Shown piece by piece: positions 25,300-33,745 of a stretch of DNA of 34,173 bases. A program made the translations under genes and the position numbers. Each line of letters begins with the position of its first letter. The first letter of the stretch is position 1. Under the pieces are notes generated by a model that worked only from the letters and a program-made list of their open reading frames with translations, did no database searches and had not been told where the DNA came from. This stretch comes from Streptomyces himastatinicus ATCC 53653 (GTDB lineage: Bacteria; Actinomycetota; Actinomycetes; Streptomycetales; Streptomycetaceae), in contig NZ_GG657754.1 in assembly GCF_000158915.1 (NCBI RefSeq), positions 3,547,749-3,581,921 of the forward strand, given 5' to 3'.

Positions 25300-26265
25300 C
25301 TACGTCCCCTCGGTGACTCCCGCCACCAGCTCGTCCGCCGCCGCGTACGGGTCCAGCTCGCCCGCCACCACGCGCTCCGCGAGCGCGCCCAGGCGGCGGT
25401 CGCCGTGCAGATCGCCGATGCGGGCGCGCAGCGCGGTCACCGCGATCGTCTCGACCTCGCCCGCCGCGCGCCGCATCCGGCGCTCGGCCAGCACGCCGTG
25501 CTCCTCCATCCACGCCCGGTGCTTCTCCAGCGCCTGGACGACCTCGTCGGTGCCCTCGCCGCGCGCCGCGACGGTCTTCACGATCGGCGGCCGCCAGTCC
25601 CCCGGAGCCCGGGCCTCGCCCAGGCCCAGCATGTGGTTCAGCTCGCGGGCGGTGGCGTCGGCGCCCTCCCGGTCGGCCTTGTTGACCACGTACACATCGC
25701 CGATCTCCAGGATCCCGGCCTTGGCCGCCTGGATGCCGTCGCCCATGCCCGGGGCGAGCAGCACCATGGTCGTATCGGCCTGGGCGGCGATCTCCACCTC
25801 GGACTGGCCGACGCCGACCGTCTCCACGATCACCACATCGCATCCGGCCACGTCCAGCACCCGGATGGCCTGCGGGGCGGCCCAGGCGAGGCCGCCCAGA
25901 TGCCCGCGGGTGGCCATGGAGCGGATATAGACGCCGGGGTCCGAGGCGTGCTCGGACATCCGGATCCGGTCACCGAGGAGCGCGCCGCCCGAGAAGGGCG
26001 AGGAGGGGTCGACGGCGAGCACCCCGACCCGCTTCCCCGCCCTCCGGTACGCCGAGACGAGCGCGGAGGTCGACGTGGACTTGCCGACCCCCGGCGAACC
26101 GGTCACCCCGACCACGTACGCACCCTGCGCCAGCGGCGCCAGCGCGGCCATCACCTCGCGCAGCCGCGGGGAGTCGCCCTCGATCAGCGAGATGAGCCGG
26201 GCGACCGCGCGCGGCCGCCCCTGCCGGGCCTGTTCCACCAGCGTGGGCACATCAGCGTCAGCCAT
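25300..26265 (-). CDS. meaB: MeaB-type G-protein chaperone of B12-dependent acyl-CoA mutase
   Basis: A GTPase that guards loading and repair of the cobalamin cofactor in methylmalonyl-CoA mutase, or in isobutyryl-CoA mutase for related chaperones. The protein has 321 residues. Walker A is GSPGVGKST at 56-64. VDPSSPFSGGALLGDRIRM (switch region), VETVGVGQSE and the guanine motif NKAD are all present, as is the C-terminal dimerisation arm. The ATG at 26265 has GAGGAG 10 bases upstream. An open ATG at 26286 lies on that site itself. It follows the thiolase gene by 63 bases, probably as one operon. icmA is about 8 kb away. Confidence 0.93.
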   Translation of the reverse strand: MADADVPTLVEQARQGRPRAVARLISLIEGDSPRLREVMAALAPLAQGAYVVGVTGSPGVGKSTSTSALVSAYRRAGKRVGVLAVDPSSPFSGGALLGDRIRMSEHASDPGVYIRSMATRGHLGGLAWAAPQAIRVLDVAGCDVVIVETVGVGQSEVEIAAQADTTMVLLAPGMGDGIQAAKAGILEIGDVYVVNKADREGADATARELNHMLGLGEARAPGDWRPPIVKTVAARGEGTDEVVQALEKHRAWMEEHGVLAERRMRRAAGEVETIAVTALRARIGDLHGDRRLGALAERVVAGELDPYAAADELVAGVTEGT

Positions 26266-26328
26266 GGGTGCCGCGCTCCTCATCACTCGTACGGACGACC
26301 GGATCCGGCCACGTCATACCCCGGGGAG

Positions 26329-27528
26329 TTATGCCCCCGGGACGCGGACGATCAGTGCGTCGCCCTGGCCGCCCCCGCCGCACAGCGCCGCGGCGCCGAC
26401 GCCGCCGCCGCGCCGCTGGAGCTCCAGCGCCAGGTGGAGCACGATGCGGGCGCCGGACATGCCGATGGGGTGGCCGAGGGCGATCGCGCCGCCGTTCACA
26501 TTCACCTTTTCGGAGGAAAGGCCCAGGTCCTTCATTGACTGCACGGCGACCGCGGCGAACGCCTCGTTGATCTCGATCAGGTCGAGATCGTCCACCGTCA
26601 GCCCCTCCTTGCCCAGCGCGTGCGCGATCGCGTTGGACGGCTGGGACTGGAGCGAGTTGTCGGGTCCGGCCACATTGCCGTGGGCGCCGATCTCGGCGAT
26701 CCACTCCAGGCCCAGTTCCTCGGCCTTCTCCTTGCTCATGACGACGACGGCGGCCGCCCCGTCCGAGATCTGCGAGGACGATCCGGCCGTGATCGTCCCG
26801 TTCCCGTCGCGTGCGAAGGCCGGGCGCAGCTTGCCCAGGGACTCCGCGGTGGTCTCGCCGCGGATGCCCTCGTCCTTGGCGAAAACGACCGGGTCGCCCT
26901 TGCGCTGCGGGATCTCGACCGGGGTGATCTCGGCGTCGAACAGGCCGTTCTTCTGGGCGGCGGCGGCGCGCTGATGGGAGCGGGCGGCGATCTCGTCCTG
27001 TTCGGGGCGGCCGATGCCGAGCCGGGTGTTGTGCGCCTCGGTGGACTCGCCCATGGCGACGTTCTCGAAGGCGTCGGTCAGACCGTCGTGGGCCATGGCG
27101 TCGAGCATCTGGATCGCGCCGTACTTGTGGCCGTCGCGGGAGCCCGGCAGCAGATGGGGCGCGTTGGTCATGGACTCCTGGCCGCCGGCCACCACGATGT
27201 CGAACTCCCCGGCCCGGATCAGCTGGTCGGCGAGCGCGATGGCGTCCAGTCCCGACAGGCACACCTTGTTGACGGTGAGGGCGGGGACGCTCATCGGGAT
27301 ACCGGCCTTGACGGCCGCCTGACGTGCGGGAATCTGTCCGGCACCGGCCTGGAGCACCTGTCCCATGATCACGTACTGCACCTGGTCACCGGTGACCCCG
27401 GCCCGCTCCAGCGCGGCCTTGATCGCGAAGCCGCCCAGGTCGGCGCCGGAGAACGAGCGCAGGCTGCCCAGGAGGCGGCCCATGGGGGTACGGGCTCCCG
27501 CCACAATCACAGATGTCGTACGAGTCAT
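26329..27528 (-). CDS. Acetyl-CoA acetyltransferase (thiolase)
   Basis: Condenses two acetyl-CoA to acetoacetyl-CoA or cleaves beta-ketoacyl-CoA. The protein has 399 residues. The catalytic set is complete: nucleophile Cys90 in NKVCLSG, NEAFA, His353 in [11 protein letters not shown] and Cys383 in CGGGGQG. GGAGG lies upstream of the ATG. With MeaB and the divergent epimerase it forms a C4-acyl-CoA gene group. The promoter carries a palindrome related to those near icmA and the DUF6230 operon. Which direction it favours in the cell cannot be told from sequence. Confidence 0.95.
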   Translation of the reverse strand: MTRTTSVIVAGARTPMGRLLGSLRSFSGADLGGFAIKAALERAGVTGDQVQYVIMGQVLQAGAGQIPARQAAVKAGIPMSVPALTVNKVCLSGLDAIALADQLIRAGEFDIVVAGGQESMTNAPHLLPGSRDGHKYGAIQMLDAMAHDGLTDAFENVAMGESTEAHNTRLGIGRPEQDEIAARSHQRAAAAQKNGLFDAEITPVEIPQRKGDPVVFAKDEGIRGETTAESLGKLRPAFARDGNGTITAGSSSQISDGAAAVVVMSKEKAEELGLEWIAEIGAHGNVAGPDNSLQSQPSNAIAHALGKEGLTVDDLDLIEINEAFAAVAVQSMKDLGLSSEKVNVNGGAIALGHPIGMSGARIVLHLALELQRRGGGVGAAALCGGGGQGDALIVRVPGA

Positions 27529-27573
27529 GGTGCGTCCTCCGCGGGGAGAAGGAAGTTAACGAGGGTTATCGTC

Positions 27574-27602
27574 AATGTACTGACGAGTACCCGCCCGGTC
27601 AC
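27574..27602 (-). promoter_or_regulatory. Thiolase promoter with overlapping operator-like palindrome
   Basis: On minus, GTGACC (27602-27597), a 17-base spacer, TACATT (27579-27574). The palindrome GTACT-GACG-AGTAC (27577-27590) covers the -10 and part of the spacer. The start near 27567 gives a leader of about 38 bases with a GGAGG ribosome site. Confidence 0.6.
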
Positions 27603-27664
27603 CGCCCCATCGGTGTGATCGCGCGCACGTTGCGTAACCGGCCGTGTAGCGGTGCACTAAGCCC

Positions 27665-28105
27665 ATGCTGACGAGAATCGACCACATCGGGATCGCCTGT
27701 TTCGACCTGGACAAGACCGTCGAGTTCTACCGTGCCACGTACGGCTTCGAGGTGTTCCACTCCGAGGTCAACGAGGAGCAGGGCGTCCGTGAGGCCATGC
27801 TGAAGATCAACGAGACCTCGGACGGCGGGGCCTCCTACCTCCAGCTGCTGGAGCCGACCCGGGAGGACTCCGCGGTCGGCAAGTGGCTGGCGAAGAACGG
27901 TGAGGGCGTCCATCACATCGCGTTCGGCACCGCCGACGTCGACGCCGACTCCGAGGCCATCCGCGACAAGGGGGTGCGCGTGCTGTACGAACAGCCCCGA
28001 CGTGGGTCGATGGACTCGCGCATCACGTTCCTCCACCCCAAGGACTGCCACGGTGTGCTGACCGAACTCGTGACCGCGGCAACACCCGGTGAAGCGGACC
28101 ACTGA
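27665..28105 (+). CDS. mce: Methylmalonyl-CoA epimerase
   Basis: Interconverts the (R) and (S) forms of methylmalonyl-CoA, connecting propionyl-CoA carboxylation with the B12 mutase. The protein has 146 residues with the vicinal oxygen chelate fold. The four expected metal ligands are found: His7 in RIDHIGIA, Gln60 in SYLQLLEP, His84 in GVHHIAFG and Glu134 in GVLTELV, with 7-to-60 and 84-to-134 spacings equal to the Propionibacterium enzyme as I recall it. No clear ribosome site is seen before the ATG. It is divergent from the thiolase gene and upstream of scy. Confidence 0.94.
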   Translation: MLTRIDHIGIACFDLDKTVEFYRATYGFEVFHSEVNEEQGVREAMLKINETSDGGASYLQLLEPTREDSAVGKWLAKNGEGVHHIAFGTADVDADSEAIRDKGVRVLYEQPRRGSMDSRITFLHPKDCHGVLTELVTAATPGEADH

Positions 28106-28116
28106 AGCGGACCACT
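28091..28116. repeat. Exact 13-bp tandem duplication at the end of mce
   Basis: GAAGCGGACCACT occurs at 28091-28103 and again at 28104-28116. The stop codon of mce spans the junction. It looks like a recent slippage event without effect on the protein core. Confidence 0.85.
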
Positions 28117-28144
28117 GACCTACCCCTTCCCCGGCCGGTAGAGT
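28115..28144 (+). promoter_or_regulatory. Candidate scy promoter
   Basis: CTGACC (28115-28120), an 18-base spacer and TAGAGT (28139-28144). The start near 28151 would leave a leader of about 200 bases. The -10 lies in the loop of the adjacent terminator, so the two readings compete. Confidence 0.35.
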
Positions 28145-28160
28145 GCAGGCTCGGCCGGGG
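28129..28160 (+). terminator. Hairpin after mce
   Basis: Nine-base perfect arms CCCCGGCCG and CGGCCGGGG around a 14-base loop, 23 bases after the mce stop. The 251-bp mce-scy gap holds no gene. Confidence 0.65.
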
Positions 28161-28356
28161 TACGGGAATCGGAGGGATCGGGGTCCGGCCCGGGCTGAGC
28201 CGATGATCTGACACCATTTCTTCGGAAGGGCCAGCTCCGGTCCGCCCGGCACGCATCACGCCGGGACGGGGCCGAGAGGGACCGCAAGGGACTGCCAGGA
28301 ACCGCGCGGTACGGAGCCGGCCGCCACCGCGACCAGGGGACGGATGGGACCGCGCA

Positions 28357-31300
28357 GTGCGGGGCTACGACCGCTACGAGCCTGACGATCACCTCTCGAA
28401 GTTCGAGGCCGAGATGGAGCGGCTGAAGAACGAGCGGGAGAAGGCCGTCCAGCACGCCGACGACCTCGGCTACCAGGTCGAGGTTCTGCGCGCCAAGCTG
28501 CACGAGGTGCGGCGCGCGCTGGCGAGCCGTCCTGCCTACGACAGCGGCAACCTCGGCTACCAGGCAGAGCAGTTGCTGCGGGACGCGCAGCTCCAGGCGG
28601 AGCAGGTGCGCGCCGACGCCGAGCGCGAGCTGCGGCAGACCCGTGCCCAGACCCAGCGGCTGCTCCAGGAGCAGTCCGAGCAGCAGGCCCGACTCGAAGC
28701 CGAGCTGCACGCCGAGGCCGTGGCCCGCCGTCAGCGCCTGGACCAGGAGCTGGCCGAGCGCCGCGCCACCGTCGAGTCGCACGTCAACGAGAACGTCGCC
28801 TGGGCCGAGCAGCTGCGCAACCGTGCCGAGGCGCAGGCCCGACGGCTGCTGGACGAGTCCCGGGCCGAGGCCGAGCAGGCGCTGACCGCCGCCCGCGCCG
28901 AGGCGCAGCGCCTCGCCGACCAGGCCAGGGACCGGCTGGGCTCGGAGACCGAGTCGGCCCGCGCCGAGGCCGAGGCGATCCTGCGCCGGGCCCGCACCGA
29001 TGCCGAGCGGCTGCTGACCAAGGCGGCGTCGCAGGCCCAGGAGGCCACCGAGCGCGCCGAACAGCTGCGCACCTCCACCACCCAGGAGTCGGACCAGGCC
29101 CGTCGGCACGCCGTCGAGCAGACCCGCGCCGCGGAAGCGCGGATGCTGGAGGCCGAGACGGCGCTGCGCGAGGCGCGCGCCGAGGCCGAGAAGGTGCTCG
29201 GCGAGGCGAAGGACGCGGCGGCCAAGCAGCTTTCGGCCACGGATTCGGACAACGAGCAGCGCGCCCGCACCGCCAAGGCGGAGGTCGCCCGGCTGGTCGG
29301 CGAGGCCACCAAGGAAGCCGAGCTGATCCGCGCCGAGGCCGAGCAGCTGCGGGACGACGCCCGCGCCGAGGCCGAGCGGCTGCTCGCCGAGGCCGGCGAC
29401 GACGCCCGGGCCAGGGTCGCCGAGGACTCGGCGGCGCAGCTGGCCAAGGCGGCGCGCAGCGCCGAGGAGGTGCTGTCCCGCGCCTCGGAGCAGGCGCAGG
29501 CCACCACCAAGGCGGCGGCCGAGGAAGCGGAGCGGGTCCGGCGCGAGGCCGAGGCGGAGGCCGACCGGCTGCGCGGCGAGGCGCACGACACCGCCAACCA
29601 GCTCAAGGGCGCGGCGAAGGACGACACCAAGGAGTACCGCGCCAAGACCGCCGAGCTCCAGGAGGAGGCGCGCAGGCTGCGCGGCGAGGCCGAGCAGCAG
29701 CGGTCGGACGCGGTCGCCGAGGGCGAGCGGATCCGGGCCGAGGCGCGCCGCGAGGCGGTCGAGCAGATCGAGGAGGCGGCCAGCACCGCCGAGGAGCTGC
29801 TGGCGAAGGCCAAGCAGGACGCGGAGGAGACGCGTTCGGGCGCGACCACCGAGAGCGAGCGGGTCCGCACCGAGGCGATCGAGCGGGCGAACGCGCTGCG
29901 CCGCCAGGCCGACGAGCTGCTGAAGCGGGCCCGCGGCGAGGCCGAGGAGCTGGTGACCTCGGCCGAGGAGCAGGCCGCGCGGGTCAAGGAGGAGGCGGCC
30001 CGGACCGCCGAGGAACTGCGCGAGGAGGCCGAGCAGACGGCCGAGGCGCGGCGCAGCGAGGCCGAGGCCGAGCTGACCCGGCGGCACGAGGAGGCGGAGG
30101 CGCGGTTCAGCTCCGCCGAGCAGGAGTTGAACGACGCGCGGACCGAGGCCGAGCGGCTGCGCCGGGAGGCCGCCGATGAGGTCGAGCGGCAGCGCGCCGA
30201 GTCCACGGAGCGGCTGGACGCCCTGCGGCAGCAGGCCGAGGAGGAGGCCGACCGGCTGCGCGACGAGGCCGCAGCGGACGCGTCCAACGCGCGCGCCGAG
30301 GGCGAGTCGGTGGCGGTGCGGCTGCGGAGCGAGGCCGCCGCGGAGGCCGAGCGGCTGCGGAGCGAGGCGCAGGAGACCGCTGACCGGGTGCGGGCGGAGG
30401 CGGCGAGCGCCGCCGAGCGCATCGGCGCCGAGGCCGCGGAGGCCCTGGCGGCCTCCCAGGAGGAGGCGGCGCGCCGCCGCCGCGAGGCCGAGGAGCTGCT
30501 GGGCGACGCCCGCGACGAGGCGCAGCGGGAGCGTACGGCGGCGCGCGAGCAGGGCGAGGAGCTGCTGGCGGCGGCCCGGACCCGGGTCAGCGAGGCACAG
30601 GCCGAGGCGCAGCGGCTGGCCGAGGAGGCCGAACAGCACGCGGCGGACCTGGTGTCGGCCGCCGAGCAGCACGCCCAGTCCGTACGGGACTCGGTCGCGG
30701 GGCTGCACGAGCAGGCCGAGGCGGAGATCACCGGGCTGCGGCAGGCCGCCGAGCACGCGGCGGAGCGCACCCGGCACGACGCCCAGGAGGAGTCCGACCG
30801 GGTCCGCGCGGACGCGTACGCGGAGCGGGAGCGCGCGTCGGTCGACGCCTCGCGGGTGCGGCGTGCGGCGCACGAGGAGGCGGAGGCCGCCAAGTCGCTC
30901 GCGGAGCGCACGGTCGCGGAGGCGATCGCCGAGGCGGAGCAGCTGGGCGCGCGTTCGCGCGACGACGCCAACCGGCGCCGCTCGGAGGCCGCGGAGCAGG
31001 CGGACCGGCTGCTCGGCGAGGCGAACCACGAGGCCGAGCGGCTGCGCGCGGAGGCCAACGAGACGCTGGACGAGGCACGCAGGAGCGCCAACAAGACCCG
31101 CGCGGAGGCCGCCGAGCAGGCCGACACCCTCGTCAGCGGCGCCACGGAGGAGGCGCAGCGGATCGTCGCCGAGGCCACCGCCCGGTCGCAGACGCTGCGT
31201 ACGGAGGCGGCGGACGCGCGGGCGACCGCGGAGCAGGACGCAGCGCGCACCCGGGCGCAGGCCCGCAGCGACGCCAACAACATCCGCTCGGAGGCGGCGG

Positions 31301-32358
31301 CCCAGGCCGACCGGCTGGTCACCGAGGCGTCCAACGAGGCGGACCGGCTGCTCTCGGAAGCCGCGGCGGAGGCCGAGCGGCTGCGCACCGAGGCCGCGGA
31401 GACGGTCGGTTCGGCGCAGCAGCACGCGCAGCGCACCCGCGCCGAGTCCGAGCGGATCGCGGCCGACGCGGCGGCCGAGGCGGAGCGCATCCGTACCGAG
31501 GCGCAGAACGAGGCCGACCGGCTGGTCGACCAGGCGCGCGAGGACGCCAACAAGCGCCGCTCCGACGCGGCCGAGCAGGCGGACCGGCTGGTCACCGAGT
31601 CCTCGGCGGAGGCCGAGCGGCTCACCACCGAGGCCCAGGAGTCCGCGCTCCAGGCGACGGCCGCGGCCGAGGAGCAGGCGGACGTCATGGTGGGCGCGGC
31701 CCGCCAGGAGGCCGAGCGGCTGGTGTCCGAGGCCACCGCGCAGGCCAATGGCCTGGTGGAGAAGGCCCGTACGGACTCCGACACGATGCTGGCCGAGGCC
31801 CGCGGCGACGCGACGGCCATCCGGGAGCGCGCCGAGGAGCTGCGGGCGACGACCGCGGCCGAGGTGGAGGAGCTGCACGAGCGGGCCCGCCGGGAGTCGG
31901 CGGAGCAGATGAAGGCGACCGGCGAGCGGGTCGACAAGCTCGTCGCGGCGGCGACCGCGCAGCTGATGAAGGCCGAGGAGAAGGCGAAGTCGCTGGTCTC
32001 GGAGGCCGAGACCGAGGCGAGCCGGGTGCGGATCCAGGCCGTGAAGAAGGCCGAGGGGCTGCTGAAGGAGGCCGAGCAGAAGCGGCTGGAGGCCGAGAAG
32101 GACGCCGAGCGCACCAAGTCCGAGGCGACGTCGGAGGCGAAGGAGATCGTCGACGAGGGCAAGCGCGAGCTGGAGCTGCTCAAGCGCCGCCGCGAGGACA
32201 TCAATGCGGAAATCACCCGTGTCCAGGACGTGCTGGAGGCGTTGGAGTCTTTCGAGACCCCCGCGTCGGGCGGCGCGGGCGGCAAGGAGAACGGCGGAGT
32301 GAAGACGGCGGCGGGAGCGGGAGCGACCCGGTCGAGTGGAAAGCGGTCCGATGGGTAG
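28357..32358 (+). CDS. scy: Scy, giant coiled-coil scaffold of the hyphal tip
   Basis: The protein has 1333 residues, close to the S. coelicolor protein as I recall it. The GTG start gives MRGYDRYEPDDHLSKFEAE. The first 70 residues resemble a DivIVA-type N-terminal coiled coil (heptads, GYQVEVLRAKLHEVRR). Nearly all the rest is long coiled coil rich in Glu, Ala and Arg, with hendecad (11-residue) periodicity interrupted by heptads. This type was described for Scy and FilP. The end is a short Gly/Ala/Lys-rich tail. Scy organises tip growth and branching as part of the polarisome with DivIVA and FilP. No membrane segment is present. The ribosome site is weak (GGGA about 8 bases away). filP follows in the same direction after 196 bases. 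Confidence 0.95.
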   Translation: MRGYDRYEPDDHLSKFEAEMERLKNEREKAVQHADDLGYQVEVLRAKLHEVRRALASRPAYDSGNLGYQAEQLLRDAQLQAEQVRADAERELRQTRAQTQRLLQEQSEQQARLEAELHAEAVARRQRLDQELAERRATVESHVNENVAWAEQLRNRAEAQARRLLDESRAEAEQALTAARAEAQRLADQARDRLGSETESARAEAEAILRRARTDAERLLTKAASQAQEATERAEQLRTSTTQESDQARRHAVEQTRAAEARMLEAETALREARAEAEKVLGEAKDAAAKQLSATDSDNEQRARTAKAEVARLVGEATKEAELIRAEAEQLRDDARAEAERLLAEAGDDARARVAEDSAAQLAKAARSAEEVLSRASEQAQATTKAAAEEAERVRREAEAEADRLRGEAHDTANQLKGAAKDDTKEYRAKTAELQEEARRLRGEAEQQRSDAVAEGERIRAEARREAVEQIEEAASTAEELLAKAKQDAEETRSGATTESERVRTEAIERANALRRQADELLKRARGEAEELVTSAEEQAARVKEEAARTAEELREEAEQTAEARRSEAEAELTRRHEEAEARFSSAEQELNDARTEAERLRREAADEVERQRAESTERLDALRQQAEEEADRLRDEAAADASNARAEGESVAVRLRSEAAAEAERLRSEAQETADRVRAEAASAAERIGAEAAEALAASQEEAARRRREAEELLGDARDEAQRERTAAREQGEELLAAARTRVSEAQAEAQRLAEEAEQHAADLVSAAEQHAQSVRDSVAGLHEQAEAEITGLRQAAEHAAERTRHDAQEESDRVRADAYAERERASVDASRVRRAAHEEAEAAKSLAERTVAEAIAEAEQLGARSRDDANRRRSEAAEQADRLLGEANHEAERLRAEANETLDEARRSANKTRAEAAEQADTLVSGATEEAQRIVAEATARSQTLRTEAADARATAEQDAARTRAQARSDANNIRSEAAAQADRLVTEASNEADRLLSEAAAEAERLRTEAAETVGSAQQHAQRTRAESERIAADAAAEAERIRTEAQNEADRLVDQAREDANKRRSDAAEQADRLVTESSAEAERLTTEAQESALQATAAAEEQADVMVGAARQEAERLVSEATAQANGLVEKARTDSDTMLAEARGDATAIRERAEELRATTAAEVEELHERARRESAEQMKATGERVDKLVAAATAQLMKAEEKAKSLVSEAETEASRVRIQAVKKAEGLLKEAEQKRLEAEKDAERTKSEATSEAKEIVDEGKRELELLKRRREDINAEITRVQDVLEALESFETPASGGAGGKENGGVKTAAGAGATRSSGKRSDG
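30967..31590 (+). repeat. Best-conserved repeat anchors inside scy
   Basis: The protein motif AN-x2-R-(S/A)-(E/D)-AA-x-QAD-x-L recurs with codons starting at 30967, 31087, 31273 and 31546. The distances are 120, 186 and 273 bases, or 40, 62 and 91 residues. 40 equals three hendecads plus a heptad, 62 equals five plus a heptad, and 91 equals 40 plus 51. Confidence 0.8.
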
Positions 32359-32508
32359 GGGAACACGGTCCGACGGCTAGCTGCACGAGGCGTGTCGTGT
32401 CCGTATCATCCCGACGAGTGACAAGGTCTCCGTCTTACGTCCACTCAAAAGGCTGGACATTCTCCAGATCAAACGGACGTTGACTCGATGACACGCCGTT
32501 CGGCCCCC

Positions 32509-32514
32509 TAGGAT
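32509..32514 (+). promoter_or_regulatory. Possible filP -10 box TAGGAT
   Basis: TAGGAT lies 40 bases before the filP ATG. A TTGACT at 32480-32485 is 23 bases away, too far for a normal spacer, so the -35 is uncertain. The 196-bp scy-filP gap holds only a weak hairpin (CACGA / TCGTG near 32384) and this box. Confidence 0.3.
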
Positions 32515-32554
32515 TTGCTCTATCACCTCACCGGTCTCTTTCGACAGGAACCCC

Positions 32555-33493
32555 ATGAGCGACACTTCCTCCCCCTTCGGCTTCGAGCTCGTGCGGCGTG
32601 GGTACGACCGCGGTCAGGTGGACGACCGCATTACCAAGCTCATCGCCGACCGTGACAGCGCACTGTCCCGCATCACCTCGCTCGAGAAGCGCATCGAGGA
32701 GCTGCACCTCGAAACGCAGAACGCTCAGGCCCAGATCAACGACGCGGAGCCGTCCTACGCGGGACTCGGCGCCCGGGTCGAGAAGATCCTCCGCCTCGCC
32801 GAGGAAGAGGCGAAGGACCTGCGCGAGGAGGCCCGCCGGGCCGCCGAGCAGCACCGTGAGCTGGCCGAGTCCTCCGCCCAGCAGGTCCGCAACGACGCCG
32901 AGGCGTTCGCCGCCGACCGCAAGGCCAAGGCCGAGGACGAGGGCGCGCGGATCGTCGAGAAGGCGAAGGGCGAAGCCACCACGCTGCGTCAGGAGGCGCA
33001 GAAGGACGCCCAGTCCAAGCGCGAGGAGGCGGACTCCCTCTTCGAGGAGACCCGCGCCAAGGCCGCACAGGCCGCCGCCGACTTCGAGACGAACCTGGCC
33101 AAGCGCCGCGAGCAGTCCGAGCGCGACCTGGCCTCCCGTCAGGCCAAGGCCGAGAAGCGGCTCGCGGAGATCGAGCACCGCGCCGAGCAGCTGCGCCTGG
33201 AGGCCGAGAAGCTGCGCACCGACGCCGAGCGCCGCGCCCGCCAGACGGTGGAGACCGCCCAGCGCCAGGCCGAGGACATCGTGGCCGACGCGAACGCCAA
33301 GGCGGACCGCATCCGCAGCGAGTCCGAGCGCGAGCTGGCGGCGCTGACCAACCGCCGCGACAGCATCAACGCCCAGCTGACCAACGTCCGCGAGATGCTG
33401 GCCACGCTGACCGGCGCCGCGGTGGCCGCAGCCGGGAACCCGGGCGAGGAAGAGGCCGCCACGCGCGGCGTCCCGGCCCAGCAGACCCGGTGA
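32555..33493 (+). CDS. filP: FilP, intermediate-filament-like coiled-coil protein
   Basis: The protein has 312 residues and starts MSDTSSPFGFELVRRGYDRGQVDDRI, with AGGAA upstream. The first 65 residues are DivIVA-like and share RGYDR with Scy. A long coiled coil of Glu/Ala/Arg with hendecad pattern runs from about 75 to 275. The tail is Gly/Ala/Glu-rich. FilP forms filaments behind the hyphal tip, gives the hypha stiffness and interacts with DivIVA and Scy. The neighbour order scy-filP is the conserved one. A strong hairpin ends the gene. Confidence 0.95.
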   Translation: MSDTSSPFGFELVRRGYDRGQVDDRITKLIADRDSALSRITSLEKRIEELHLETQNAQAQINDAEPSYAGLGARVEKILRLAEEEAKDLREEARRAAEQHRELAESSAQQVRNDAEAFAADRKAKAEDEGARIVEKAKGEATTLRQEAQKDAQSKREEADSLFEETRAKAAQAAADFETNLAKRREQSERDLASRQAKAEKRLAEIEHRAEQLRLEAEKLRTDAERRARQTVETAQRQAEDIVADANAKADRIRSESERELAALTNRRDSINAQLTNVREMLATLTGAAVAAAGNPGEEEAATRGVPAQQTR

Positions 33494-33517
33494 CGCTCGG
33501 TCATGGCTTAGCGCTCC

Positions 33518-33553
33518 GTGCCCCGTGCCGCCAGCAGTAGCGGCGCGGGGCAC
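33518..33553 (+). terminator. filP terminator
   Basis: The arms GTGCCCCG and CGGGGCAC continue through a T-G pair into GCCGC / GCGGC, giving a 14-pair stem with an 8-base loop, 24 bases after the filP stop. The 252-bp gap to the next gene holds nothing else apart from that gene's promoter. Confidence 0.85.
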
Positions 33554-33732
33554 GCGCATGTGGTGCGCCGCTCGGCGGTGCCCCGCCTGCTGCGCGGCCG
33601 GGGCCCGTCTGTGGGTGCGCCGCTCGCCGTACGCAAGGGTGTGCGCGCACGCCGCAGCGGTGCGCCGAACATCTGCGAGGGCGCGGCGTTCCTCGGGAGC
33701 TGCCGGGCGCACGGGACAGCCCGCGGCTCGCG

Positions 33733-33738
33733 TAGCCT
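33733..33738 (+). promoter_or_regulatory. -10 box TAGCCT of a possible leaderless transcript
   Basis: TAGCCT ends 7 bases before the GTG at 33746. The -35 region is weak. AGGG next to the GTG is too close for a ribosome site. Confidence 0.4.
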
Positions 33739-33745
33739 CGGCAGG

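Noticed and set aside
24475..26538. Forward frame antisense to the two-component genes and meaB
   Set aside because: The minus-strand genes have complete catalytic motifs. The forward product is His/Arg/Gly/Pro-rich.
28120..32366. Very long open frames (over 1200 codons) antisense to scy
   Set aside because: They mirror the repetitive Glu/Ala/Arg codons of scy and encode Leu/Gly/Arg or Ser/Ala low-complexity text. No ribosome site, no family resemblance. GC-rich coding DNA often leaves such frames open.
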